From assembly GCF_025558165.1 (NCBI RefSeq), contig NZ_LAMZ01000001.1, positions 806,001 through 870,000 of the forward strand: a DNA stretch of 64,000 nucleotides. The letters are read 5' to 3'. The position numbers and the translations under genes are program-made. Source of the stretch: Candidatus Pelagibacter ubique HIMB140. Its GTDB lineage: Bacteria; Pseudomonadota; Alphaproteobacteria; Pelagibacterales; Pelagibacteraceae. Below the pieces are notes generated by a model. It was not told the DNA's origin. It worked only from the letters and a program-made list of their open reading frames with translations, and made no database searches. Shown here piece by piece: positions 39,537-48,128 of the stretch (position 1 is the first letter of the stretch; each line of letters starts with the position of its first letter).

Positions 39537-41075
39537 TTATAATTGGTTGTCTTCCATTTTAACACCAACAGCGTAGGCATCTCTTACTGCTTTTTTACCT
39601 ACTCTGCTTACAATTGCTTCCCACTCTTTAGCAACTTCGTCTAATGCTTCTTGAGGAGACAATTGTCCTGCTAAAGCTTTAGAAGTTCCTGTAGCGACAG
39701 CACTTGTAAACTCAAATACACCTGGAACTCTTAAAGGGAAAACTCTGTTTTGACTTTTCTCCATATCTAAAAGTGTTTGAGTGTAACTGTTAGCAATCTC
39801 TGGATCCCAACCCATACTATTGATATAAATATTAGGGTCGAAGTCAGAGTTTTTGAATGGGTTAACACCAAATCTTCCAATTGCTAAATCAGCTTGGTGA
39901 TTTGCTCCGTTTGAGAAGAAGCAAAGATAATCAAACGCCATATCTTTTACTTTACTTTTCTTAGCAACACCAACTGCCCAACCCCAAACAATGTAAGGAG
40001 CTTGGTTGTATTGGTTTTCCCAGCTATTTGAAACTCTGTTCCAAACTTTGTTAGCACCTGGAAGAGGAGCTGTACCTACTTTGTTTTTAATAGGGCTGTC
40101 ATCTTGCATTGCTGCAATAAATGCATCGTCCCATGAAAAACTAAATAAAGTTTGTCCACCACCAAATGATCCAATTTCGTCACCTAAACCAAAGTTAATT
40201 CCTCCTGGAGGAACATATTTAGTAGCCTCAACCCAATCAGTTAAAGCTTCAACGAAACCTGGATTATTAATGTTTGGTTTCATAGTCTCTAAATCAAAAA
40301 AGAAACCACCTGGAGTTCTTGGATTTTTAGCATATGCAACTGATCTGCTGAAAAAAGCTGCAAACATTAAATCGTCTTTTTTCATAACTTCAGCTGAACC
40401 ATATTCTAACTCACCATCTCCATCCCAGTCCCAACCATTAAAGAATTTTGCCATCTCAGCATATTCTTTCCAAGTTGTTGGAACTTTTAGATCGTTCCCT
40501 GTTTCTGCTTTATATTTTTTTTGCATTTCAGGATTATCAATGACGTCTTTTCTATATTTTAAATAGTGTCTGTCACCATCAACTGGGTACTGGTACATAG
40601 TTCCATCCCAAGATGATACACCCATATGAGATTTAGTTACGTCTTTCATCTCTGTTGAGTTCATATACTTCTTAGGAACTGGCGCTAAATATCTTTTCCA
40701 GTCATTGATAAAGTTAGAAAATCCAAACACAATATCGTAAGGTGCTTGTCCAGCTTGAAAAGGAACCATTGCTTTTGAATACAAATCACCTGCTGGTGTA
40801 TGTGTAACATCAACTTTAGCTCCAGTTAATTTTTCAAACTGTTCAGCATGAAGAGCTGTTGGCTCTCCCATTACTGGAATTGCGTGAGTATTTATTTTAA
40901 GAGTTTTTCCTTTATAATTTTTCTTAGACATTTCCTCATAAGAACAATCACCTGGAATATCTCCTGTTGCTTTGATATGTGGGAATTGATCACTCCACTT
41001 ATCAGCATATGCCATAGGGCTAAATATCATCATGCTTGATATTACAGCCGTTAAGCAGGTTTTTATTATTTTCAT
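39537..41075 (-). CDS. ABC importer solute-binding protein (glycerol/polyol or sugar type)
   Basis: Periplasmic binding protein of 512 residues with a signal peptide (MKIIKTCLTAVISSMMIFSPMAYA, cleavage before DKWS). The family is SBP_bac_1 (COG1653-like) but longer than maltose-type proteins, as in GlpV-type receptors. The segment NGWDWDGDGELEYG has the spacing of a calcium-binding loop. Its downstream partners are two permeases and two asymmetric ATPases, the layout of rhizobial glpVPQST, so glycerol or another small polyol is a reasonable guess. A sugar cannot be excluded. An AGAGAGGTAAT ribosome site precedes the ATG. Confidence 0.88.
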   Translation of the reverse strand: MKIIKTCLTAVISSMMIFSPMAYADKWSDQFPHIKATGDIPGDCSYEEMSKKNYKGKTLKINTHAIPVMGEPTALHAEQFEKLTGAKVDVTHTPAGDLYSKAMVPFQAGQAPYDIVFGFSNFINDWKRYLAPVPKKYMNSTEMKDVTKSHMGVSSWDGTMYQYPVDGDRHYLKYRKDVIDNPEMQKKYKAETGNDLKVPTTWKEYAEMAKFFNGWDWDGDGELEYGSAEVMKKDDLMFAAFFSRSVAYAKNPRTPGGFFFDLETMKPNINNPGFVEALTDWVEATKYVPPGGINFGLGDEIGSFGGGQTLFSFSWDDAFIAAMQDDSPIKNKVGTAPLPGANKVWNRVSNSWENQYNQAPYIVWGWAVGVAKKSKVKDMAFDYLCFFSNGANHQADLAIGRFGVNPFKNSDFDPNIYINSMGWDPEIANSYTQTLLDMEKSQNRVFPLRVPGVFEFTSAVATGTSKALAGQLSPQEALDEVAKEWEAIVSRVGKKAVRDAYAVGVKMEDNQL

Positions 41076-41095
41076 TATTACCTCTCTTTTTTTTT

Positions 41096-42157
41096 TTATG
41101 GAACTAAAACAGCTCGTCCCTTAACCTTACCATCGTTAAGATCATGAAGTGCTTTATTAGCATCGTCTAAACTATACTCCTGCATAGAGAGCTTGACTTT
41201 ACCTCTGTCAGCTAACTCCATTAATTCATATAATTCAGACCACGTTCCCACTAAATTACCTACAATTGTTTTCTCAGAAATAATTAAATCAACTGCAAGT
41301 GATTTAATTTCTTCTCCATATCCAACTATGTAGTAAAAACCACCATTAGAAGTCATTTGAATTCCCATGGCAGTAGATCCTTTTTCACCTACGAAATCAA
41401 TTACAGCTTCAGAACCTTTTCCTTTTGTTAGTTCTTGAACTTTTTCAATTTCGTTTCCATCAATTAAAACTCCGTGGTCACCACCAAGTTCCATTGCATG
41501 TTTCAATGCTGCTTCAGATTTTTCAACAATAATAATATCTGCTGCACACATAGCTTTTAAACATTGAATAGCGATGTGACCTAAACCTCCTGCACCAATA
41601 ATTGTACAGCTCTGACCAGGTAGCAAATGTCTTGTTGCTTTTTTTACCACTCTATAAGCTGTAAGACCTGCATCTGAAAAAGGTGCAACATCTTTAGGCG
41701 CTAATACTTTTGGAAGTTTAATTAGATTTCTAACGCTAGTTTTTAATAGTTCAGCGTAGCCTCCTTCTTTAATACTTAATCCAGGAAATGCACCTGCTTC
41801 AGCGTGCATATCATTACCTCTTCTACAATCTAAACAAGTTCCTCCTGTTCCAGAAATAAGTGGGTGTAATATTACAGGATCACCCTTTTTAAATTCAGTA
41901 ACGTCTGAACCTACATCTTCTACCCAACCAGCATTTTCATGTCCCATTACGCATGGTAATAATTTTCCATCTGGATCTTGGATGTGTTTCCATACTCCTT
42001 CAATAATATGTAAATCAGTTCTGCAAACTCCTGCAGCACCAATTTTAACTATAACGTCTGACGCCTTTTCAATTTTAGGATCTGGCATTTCCTCACCTGT
42101 GACCCAGACCTTTTCTTTCATTTCAGGGTCATATTTATGCAAAACCTGTGCTTTCAT
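41096..42157 (-). CDS. Zinc-containing alcohol dehydrogenase (MDR family)
   Basis: NAD-dependent alcohol dehydrogenase of 353 residues. The catalytic zinc site is formed by the Cys of VCRTDLHI, the His-Glu of MGHENAGWV and the Asp of FSDAGLTAYR, as in secondary alcohol dehydrogenases of the Rhodococcus ADH-A type. The NAD site is IIGAGGLGHIAIQCL. The structural-zinc lobe is degenerate: only two cysteines (TCLDCRRGN) remain of the usual four. It lies 20 bases upstream of the ABC importer on the same strand, so it probably oxidises the imported alcohol or polyol or a product of it. It has its own promoter. Confidence 0.92.
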   Translation of the reverse strand: MKAQVLHKYDPEMKEKVWVTGEEMPDPKIEKASDVIVKIGAAGVCRTDLHIIEGVWKHIQDPDGKLLPCVMGHENAGWVEDVGSDVTEFKKGDPVILHPLISGTGGTCLDCRRGNDMHAEAGAFPGLSIKEGGYAELLKTSVRNLIKLPKVLAPKDVAPFSDAGLTAYRVVKKATRHLLPGQSCTIIGAGGLGHIAIQCLKAMCAADIIIVEKSEAALKHAMELGGDHGVLIDGNEIEKVQELTKGKGSEAVIDFVGEKGSTAMGIQMTSNGGFYYIVGYGEEIKSLAVDLIISEKTIVGNLVGTWSELYELMELADRGKVKLSMQEYSLDDANKALHDLNDGKVKGRAVLVP

Positions 42158-42189
42158 TATTATCTCTCCTTTAATATTTCAGTAACACT

Positions 42190-42218
42190 ATTAAAGTTCT
42201 GATATAGAATGGAGTCAA
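42190..42218 (-). promoter_or_regulatory. Sigma-70-type promoter for the adh-ABC importer operon
   Basis: On the minus strand TTGACT (42213-42218) and TTTAAT (42190-42195) are separated by exactly 17 bases and lie 33 bases upstream of the dehydrogenase ATG. A GGAGAG ribosome site follows. This is the best-formed promoter noted in the window. Confidence 0.7.
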
Positions 42219-42251
42219 CGGCATCTTTATATGTACAAAAAGTTAACAATT

Positions 42252-42270
42252 ACAACCTGTGGTTGGTTGT
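42252..42270. promoter_or_regulatory. Inverted repeat, candidate operator of the GAF/Fis regulator
   Basis: ACAACC (42252-42257) and GGTTGT (42265-42270) form a perfect dyad with a 7-base centre, and the inner AACC-TGT-GGTT (42254-42264) is a second dyad. It lies in the 143-base region between the divergent dehydrogenase and regulator genes, upstream of the mapped -35 box. That is where a Fis-type activator would bind. Confidence 0.5.
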
Positions 42271-42300
42271 TGTATCTAAAAAAACAAATAAACTTTTAAA

Positions 42301-43389
42301 ATGTCAAACTTAAGTCACTCAAACGGCGAACTTAAAAATATCCTTCATAAAAGGAATATGGGCTCTTATGAAATGGGAAAAGATATTAATGAAAGTTGGT
42401 TGAGATGTATCAATGAAGGCCTTGATCCGTTTAATGATCCTAAACAAAGTGTAATTTCATCAATTGAATTAAAAGAAATAAAAGAGCGAAATGAAACTAT
42501 CAGAAGAATAATTATTCCTGAGCTAGAACTTTTATATTCCCAAATAGCAGGAACAAATTTTATGGTGGCTTACTCAGATGAGAAAGGATTAGTCTTGGAT
42601 ACAATTTATGACAAATCTTGTTTACAAACTGACGTTGGTAAAACAGTAATACCAGGTTCAATCTGGGCAGAAAAAATTTGTGGAACAAACGGTCTTGGAT
42701 TATCTGTTGAACTAAAAAAACCAACTATCGTTTCAGGTAAAGAACACTTTTTTACTGCTCATGAAAATATTTCATGCTTTGCAAGTCCAATCATAAATTA
42801 TGACGGTAAAATTATTGGTATTATTGATGCTTCAACAGATTCGATGTCCAGAGAACAACATACGCTAGCTTTAGTTAGGCTTGCAACTAGAAGTATCGAA
42901 ACCAAATTGTTTATTAAAAAGTTTGAAAACGAATTAATTATTTCTTTTCACCCAAGACAAGAATATCTAACTACAACTAGTGTTGGGATGCTTGCAATAA
43001 ATGGTGATGGATTAATTGTTGGTGCAAACAACAATGCAAAAATTATGCTTAACGGACTAGTTGACTTGAAAAATGAAAATTTTAATAAAATTTTTACAAC
43101 TTCATTTTCATCAATTGCATCAGATATCTTAAATAATAAAACTCTAAAGATAACAGATCATCTAGGTTCATCTGTTTTTGTAGTCAAAAGTCAAAATTTT
43201 AAAGAAAGTAAATTTATAGAAACTGGCAAACAAAACAAAACTTACGCTTGTAAAAATTGTGAGAATACAAAAATTAAAAGAGAGAAATGTATCTTAATTA
43301 GATCAACTTTTAGTGAGACTAATAATATTTCTGCAGCATCAAGAAAATTGGGTGTATCTAGAACTACAATTTATAAACATCTAAATTAA
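42301..43389 (+). CDS. AcoR-like transcriptional regulator with GAF and Fis-type HTH, no AAA+ domain
   Basis: A 362-residue regulator. Residues 70-200 form a GAF domain of the AcoR type (ICGTNGLGLSVELKKPTIVSG, then FFTAHENISCFASPI and IIGIIDAST). Residues 215-300 look like a PAS domain. A Cys cluster (Cys317, Cys320, Cys330 in YACKNCENTK and KREKC) precedes the C-terminal Fis helix-turn-helix NISAASRKLGVSRTTIYKHL. The AAA+ sigma-54 activation domain found in AcoR is missing, so it must act with sigma-70 polymerase. It is divergent from adh and the ABC importer, its probable targets. No clear ribosome site precedes the ATG. Confidence 0.85.
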   Translation: MSNLSHSNGELKNILHKRNMGSYEMGKDINESWLRCINEGLDPFNDPKQSVISSIELKEIKERNETIRRIIIPELELLYSQIAGTNFMVAYSDEKGLVLDTIYDKSCLQTDVGKTVIPGSIWAEKICGTNGLGLSVELKKPTIVSGKEHFFTAHENISCFASPIINYDGKIIGIIDASTDSMSREQHTLALVRLATRSIETKLFIKKFENELIISFHPRQEYLTTTSVGMLAINGDGLIVGANNNAKIMLNGLVDLKNENFNKIFTTSFSSIASDILNNKTLKITDHLGSSVFVVKSQNFKESKFIETGKQNKTYACKNCENTKIKREKCILIRSTFSETNNISAASRKLGVSRTTIYKHLN

Positions 43390-44591
43390 TTATTTTTTAA
43401 TAAAAAATATAAATAAGAAGTTAAAGACGTAACTAGTACAAAAGACATTGCTAATTGAAATGAAACAATTTCAGAGTAGTTTAAACTTAATCCTAAATCT
43501 ATAATAAGCCCAATTATCCATTGCAGAAAGAAGGCACCTATAAATATCAATAGATTATAAGACGTTAGAGCTTTACCTGCATTAGAAACAGAAAAAGCCA
43601 TTCCAACAGCTGGCTGGATTAAGGACAGGAATACAGCTGAAACTATAAATAATGCCCAATGAATTGACTCTGTATTTGGACCTAGATAAATAATTACACC
43701 CAATACCAATAAACTTAATGGTGAACCATATTTCAACAATCTGATTGCATCATTAACGTTCTTTGAAAATTTTGGAACAAAATATCCCCAAATTAAAAAT
43801 GATAGCAGCATAAAAAAATAAATTAAAAATAACCCTTTTGCACTTTCCTCTGGTGTATACCCAGATACTTTTATCATCCAAGGACCGGCCCATAGTGTTT
43901 GGATAGCAAATAATCCTCCAGTGCTAAAAAATCCCATTGGAATAACACTTCTGAAGAATTGATTTTGCCAAACAATACTCAATTTTGCTTCATCGTTTCT
44001 CTGATTACCTTTTGAAGTCCACTTAGGGATAAAAATAATTATCAAAATTATACAAACCAAAGTTATGAAAGCTAAAAGCAAAAATATATTTCTCCAACCA
44101 ATTATAGGTATGAAAAATTGAACTGGTAAACTTGATGACAACATACCAATTGCACCGACCATTAACATCCATGAGTTTGCACGTTGTTGGGTTTCATCTT
44201 GATACCAAATCCGATAAGCAGTCAAAGGCCCCATTAAACAAGCTCCAACACCAACTCCTATAATAATTCTAGATACTAAAAGAGTTAAAAAATTTTGAGC
44301 AAAGGCAAATATTAATAAACCAACAATGGTTAATGATAAAAAGTATGAAACAATTTTTCTTGGACCTCTCAAGTCTAGCATATAACCTAAAGGGATTTGA
44401 ACACTTGCAAATCCAAGAAAATATCCACCTCCCAATAATCCAAGCTCTCCTGCAGAGAGATTAAATTCGTTTACTAATTCAGGTGAGATTGTTGCTGTTA
44501 TTGCTCTTAAGAGAGTAGAAATAAAATATCCTAAAGCAAAAACTAAAAAAATTATAATAGCTTTTGATTTAGCTAGAACCGGTTTATTCAT
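43386..44591 (-). CDS. MFS transporter
   Basis: Major facilitator with 401 residues and about 12 helices. The loop 2-3 motif appears as GYMLDLRGPRKIVSYFL, and N-terminal SAGELGLLGGGYFLGFASVQIPLG is typical of organic anion porters. It is last in the minus-strand glycolate/hydroxyacid cluster and overlaps the convergent regulator by four bases. A 2-hydroxyacid or related carboxylate is a reasonable guess for substrate from context only. Confidence 0.9.
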   Translation of the reverse strand: MNKPVLAKSKAIIIFLVFALGYFISTLLRAITATISPELVNEFNLSAGELGLLGGGYFLGFASVQIPLGYMLDLRGPRKIVSYFLSLTIVGLLIFAFAQNFLTLLVSRIIIGVGVGACLMGPLTAYRIWYQDETQQRANSWMLMVGAIGMLSSSLPVQFFIPIIGWRNIFLLLAFITLVCIILIIIFIPKWTSKGNQRNDEAKLSIVWQNQFFRSVIPMGFFSTGGLFAIQTLWAGPWMIKVSGYTPEESAKGLFLIYFFMLLSFLIWGYFVPKFSKNVNDAIRLLKYGSPLSLLVLGVIIYLGPNTESIHWALFIVSAVFLSLIQPAVGMAFSVSNAGKALTSYNLLIFIGAFFLQWIIGLIIDLGLSLNYSEIVSFQLAMSFVLVTSLTSYLYFLLKNN

Positions 44592-44597
44592 TAAAAT

Positions 44598-45551
44598 TTA
44601 ATTAACTTTATTGACGCAATTACCAGTTCTAAAAAATTCTTCTATATTGTCTATCGCTAAGTTACCCATTGCAATTCTAGTATCTTTTGTAGCGCTTCCT
44701 AAATGAGGCAAAACAAAAACACTCGGGATTTTTAAATAACCAGGATTTAAATTTGGTTCATTTTTATAAACATCTAATCCTGCAGCATAAATTTTTCTTC
44801 TATTCAATGCATCAATCAAAGCTTCGTCATCAACTATATCACCTCGAGCAACATTTGTTATAACAGCACCTTTAGGGAAATACTCTACTGTCTCTTTATT
44901 TATTAAGTTTTCAGTTTCCTTTGTAGCTGGGCAACAGATAGATAAAACATCTGAAACTGAAAAAAGACTCTTTATACTGTCATGATAAATTGCTCCCTGT
45001 TCTTTATCTTCACTTAATTTTGAACGATTATGATAATGGATAACCATGCCTAAAGATTTAGCAATATTTGCAATTTTTTGACCAATACGACCCATACCTA
45101 AAATTCCTAATCTTGTTCCTGTTAATTGTTTTCCAATTAAATAATCTGCAGACCATTTCCATCCACCCTCACGCGCAGACTCAATTCCCTCTGATACTCT
45201 TCGACAAGCTCCTAATATAAGCAATATTCCTATCTCAGCTGTAGCATCTGACAAAACTTCTGGGGTATTAGTTACAGCAATACCTCTTTTTTTAGCAGCA
45301 TCTAAATCAATGTTTCCAAAACCAACTGCAAAATTTGAAATTATTTTAATACTATCTGGAAGTTTATTTATTATATCAGCATCTAATTTTTCAGTTAAAG
45401 ATGATAAAATTCCATCACATCCTTCACTCATTTCAATAATTTTTGATTGTGAATAAAGTTCATCATTTGAATTAAATTTAGCTTCAAATAATTTTGACGC
45501 TTTATCTTCACTCTCTCGGATCAGTCTTCTAGTAATTAAAATTTTTTTCAT
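44598..45551 (-). CDS. D-2-hydroxyacid dehydrogenase (glyoxylate/hydroxypyruvate reductase type)
   Basis: NAD(P)H-dependent enzyme of 317 residues. The dinucleotide motif is LGILGMGRIGQKIANIA. The catalytic Arg is in NVARGDIVDDEAL, the Glu in NEPNLNPGY and the His in LPHLGSAT. It is most like glyoxylate/hydroxypyruvate reductases. Lying seven bases after glcF, it probably handles the glyoxylate made by GlcDEF or its derivatives, in either direction depending on cofactor. Confidence 0.92.
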   Translation of the reverse strand: MKKILITRRLIRESEDKASKLFEAKFNSNDELYSQSKIIEMSEGCDGILSSLTEKLDADIINKLPDSIKIISNFAVGFGNIDLDAAKKRGIAVTNTPEVLSDATAEIGILLILGACRRVSEGIESAREGGWKWSADYLIGKQLTGTRLGILGMGRIGQKIANIAKSLGMVIHYHNRSKLSEDKEQGAIYHDSIKSLFSVSDVLSICCPATKETENLINKETVEYFPKGAVITNVARGDIVDDEALIDALNRRKIYAAGLDVYKNEPNLNPGYLKIPSVFVLPHLGSATKDTRIAMGNLAIDNIEEFFRTGNCVNKVN

Positions 45552-45558
45552 AAAACCC

Positions 45559-46848
45559 CTATTTTAAAATTTCAGGTTTGGGACCGCCTGTGTACCAATC
45601 TAAAACTTCAATTGTATGTAAAATTGGGACTTTAGTACCATGAGAAATTTGGGTAATACAACCAATATTTCCTGTTGAAATAAAATCAGGATTTAAACTT
45701 TCTATGTTATTTACCTTATTTTTTAATAGTTGTTTTGCAATTTTTGATTGCAAAATATTATAGGTTCCAGCTGATCCACAACAAATATGCCCTTGTGGAA
45801 TTTCCATTATTTCATTATCAGTTTTCTCAAGTAATGAAATTGGTTGTGAATGAACCTTTTGACCATGCTGCATTGAACATGCAGAGTGATAAGCAACTTT
45901 ATATTTCTTTCCTTTAGATTTTATATTTAGTTTTAAACTTTCAAAAATATACTCAGAAATATCTCTTGTAAGATCTGATATGACTTTTGCTTTTTTACTT
46001 AACTCTTTGTCATCTCTAAAAATAAAACCATAATCCTTCATGGTAGTACCGCAACCTGATGTATTAGATAAAATTGCGTCTAAATTTCCCTTTTGATGCT
46101 CCTCATACCAAGTATTTATATTATTTTTAAAATCTTGGTGAGCATCCTCTTCTTTTCCTAGATGGTGATTTAAAGATCCACAGCAACGAATTTTTTTTGG
46201 AACTACAACTTCAACCCCATGTCTATTTAATAATCTGATTGTTGCTTCATTTATTTGAGGTGAAATTTCTTTTTGTACACATCCAGTTAATAGAGCAACT
46301 CTTGCTATTCTTTTCTTGTCTGAAACTTTGTAAATCTCTTTAATAGGTAAAGTTTTTTTTGGAAAAGTTGTTGGCATTAATTCAATCATGTCTTTAATCT
46401 TTGTAGGCATTAAGAATTTGAATGGCATTGCCAATTTAACAAAAAAACTTGAAAGTCTAAATACTTTAACATTTGGTAAAGTGATTGATAAAAAATATCT
46501 AATTAGTTTATCAAAAAAAGATCTTTCATAATTTTTTTCAATATATTTTTTTCCATGATCTATGATGTGCATGTAATTTACACCTGCAGGACAAGTAGTC
46601 ATACAGCTATAACATGAAAGACAACGATCAATGTGCTTAACAACTTTTTCAGTTGGTTTTCTGTTATTTTCCAACATGTCTTTAATAAGATAAATTCTAC
46701 CTCTTGGTCCATCCAATTCATCACCTAACAGCTGATGTGTGGGACAAGTAGCATTACACATTCCACAGTGAACACACTTTTTAAATACTTTTTCTGTAGC
46801 AAAATTATCAGAATCTTTAAGTTGCTGTTCAGTAAATTTTGTCTGCAT
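45559..46848 (-). CDS. glcF: Glycolate oxidase iron-sulfur subunit
   Basis: Electron-transfer subunit (429 residues) with two 4Fe-4S motifs near the N-terminus (CVHCGMCNATCPTHQ and CLSCYSCMTTCPAGVNY) and two CCG domains (RCCGSLNHHLG and ICCGSAGTYNI). It passes electrons from the GlcD/GlcE flavins to the quinone pool. The start overlaps the glcE stop by one base. Confidence 0.95.
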   Translation of the reverse strand: MQTKFTEQQLKDSDNFATEKVFKKCVHCGMCNATCPTHQLLGDELDGPRGRIYLIKDMLENNRKPTEKVVKHIDRCLSCYSCMTTCPAGVNYMHIIDHGKKYIEKNYERSFFDKLIRYFLSITLPNVKVFRLSSFFVKLAMPFKFLMPTKIKDMIELMPTTFPKKTLPIKEIYKVSDKKRIARVALLTGCVQKEISPQINEATIRLLNRHGVEVVVPKKIRCCGSLNHHLGKEEDAHQDFKNNINTWYEEHQKGNLDAILSNTSGCGTTMKDYGFIFRDDKELSKKAKVISDLTRDISEYIFESLKLNIKSKGKKYKVAYHSACSMQHGQKVHSQPISLLEKTDNEIMEIPQGHICCGSAGTYNILQSKIAKQLLKNKVNNIESLNPDFISTGNIGCITQISHGTKVPILHTIEVLDWYTGGPKPEILK

Positions 46849-48128
46849 TAAATTCCTCTATACATTTTTCCAGGGTTTAAAATTCTTTTTGGATCAAAAC
46901 TTTTCTTAATTTTTTCTGAAATCATCAAACGTATATCATCGACTGTAAAAATTGATTCTCCATAATCATAATCTGCAGAAGTTTTTATTACAGTTAAATA
47001 ACCACCAGATTCCAAAGCTATTTTCTTTAGCTCTTTTATTTTTTCTTCTTTTTGTTCATCAACTTCTATCCAAAATAATGATCCACACCAATCCACAAAA
47101 TATTTATATTTATTATCTAAAAATTTTAATAAATTTGATCCTTTTGCTGGAGGAATAACCATTCTGATTAAATTATTTTTTGTATTCTCAAAAATTTCCA
47201 AATTATTAATTTTTTGCCAGAATGGTTCTGACTGATAAACATCTAAAGTTGATGTTTCAAATTTATCAATTTCAAGTTCTTTGCTTAAATTTTTAATTTT
47301 TTCCTTTATTGAAATTTTATCTCCCTCTACTCTAAAAGCTAGAAAAGAAGTATTAGATTTTAAATCGTTAAATTTTAGTACAGAATTTTTTTTCTTTAAG
47401 AAATCATCATCCTTTGATTTATTGGGAACATAAACTGCTCCTGATATTTCACTACTTGAACTTGATAACTTAATAAATAAATCAAAAATCTCTTCAAATT
47501 TATCAATATAAATTGCGACTGTATTTGATGAATCTTTTTTTGGTAAAACCTTTAAAGTGATTTCTGTTAAAGCTACTAATGTGCCAAAAGATCCAGCTAT
47601 AAGTTTTGACAAGTCATAACCAGTAACATTTTTAACTACCGTTCCACCTGATTTGATAAGATCCCCTTTGCCATTTACTCCTTTAAAACCCAACACATGA
47701 TCTCTAACACTTCCAACTTTAAACCTTCTTGAGCCTGCATAATTACAGGATAAATACCCTGCAACTGTTCCTTTGTTAGATACACCATTTTTTATATAAC
47801 CAAAATCAATAGGCTCGAAGGCTAATTCCTGATTATTTTCATCAAGTATTTTTTCAACTTCTTCGATTGGTGTGCAAGCCTTTACTTTAATGTACAATTC
47901 TTCAGGTCTGTAATCTATTATGCCTGTTAATTTCGAAAGCGACATTGTATTTGCTGATTGAGCTTTATTTCCTATAAAGCTTTTAGAATTATTTCCTATT
48001 ATTTCTGTAGGAGAATCTTTTTTATAAAGTTCTCTAATTAATTCTGAAACTTCACTCTCGTTTTTTGGATAATAGATATTATTAGAATCTTGGAAGATCT
48101 GGGAATTTATCTTTGCCTTTATGGACAT
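46848..48128 (-). CDS. glcE: Glycolate oxidase FAD-binding subunit GlcE
   Basis: FAD-binding (PCMH/VAO-type) subunit of 426 residues. It has the region GTVAGYLSCNYAGSRRFK, then SVRDHVLGFKGVNGKG, then GGTVVKNVTGYDLSKLIAGSFGTL split over the FAD site, as in GlcE. The ATG at 48128 lies inside the end of glcD, an overlap of 47 bases, unusually long here but supported because no other near start exists. Confidence 0.93.
   Translation of the reverse strand: MSIKAKINSQIFQDSNNIYYPKNESEVSELIRELYKKDSPTEIIGNNSKSFIGNKAQSANTMSLSKLTGIIDYRPEELYIKVKACTPIEEVEKILDENNQELAFEPIDFGYIKNGVSNKGTVAGYLSCNYAGSRRFKVGSVRDHVLGFKGVNGKGDLIKSGGTVVKNVTGYDLSKLIAGSFGTLVALTEITLKVLPKKDSSNTVAIYIDKFEEIFDLFIKLSSSSSEISGAVYVPNKSKDDDFLKKKNSVLKFNDLKSNTSFLAFRVEGDKISIKEKIKNLSKELEIDKFETSTLDVYQSEPFWQKINNLEIFENTKNNLIRMVIPPAKGSNLLKFLDNKYKYFVDWCGSLFWIEVDEQKEEKIKELKKIALESGGYLTVIKTSADYDYGESIFTVDDIRLMISEKIKKSFDPKRILNPGKMYRGI

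Noticed and set aside
40006..40566. 186-codon open frame on the plus strand
   Set aside because: It lies wholly antisense to the ABC binding-protein gene, has no ribosome site and no recognisable domain. It is a by-product of that gene's codon use.
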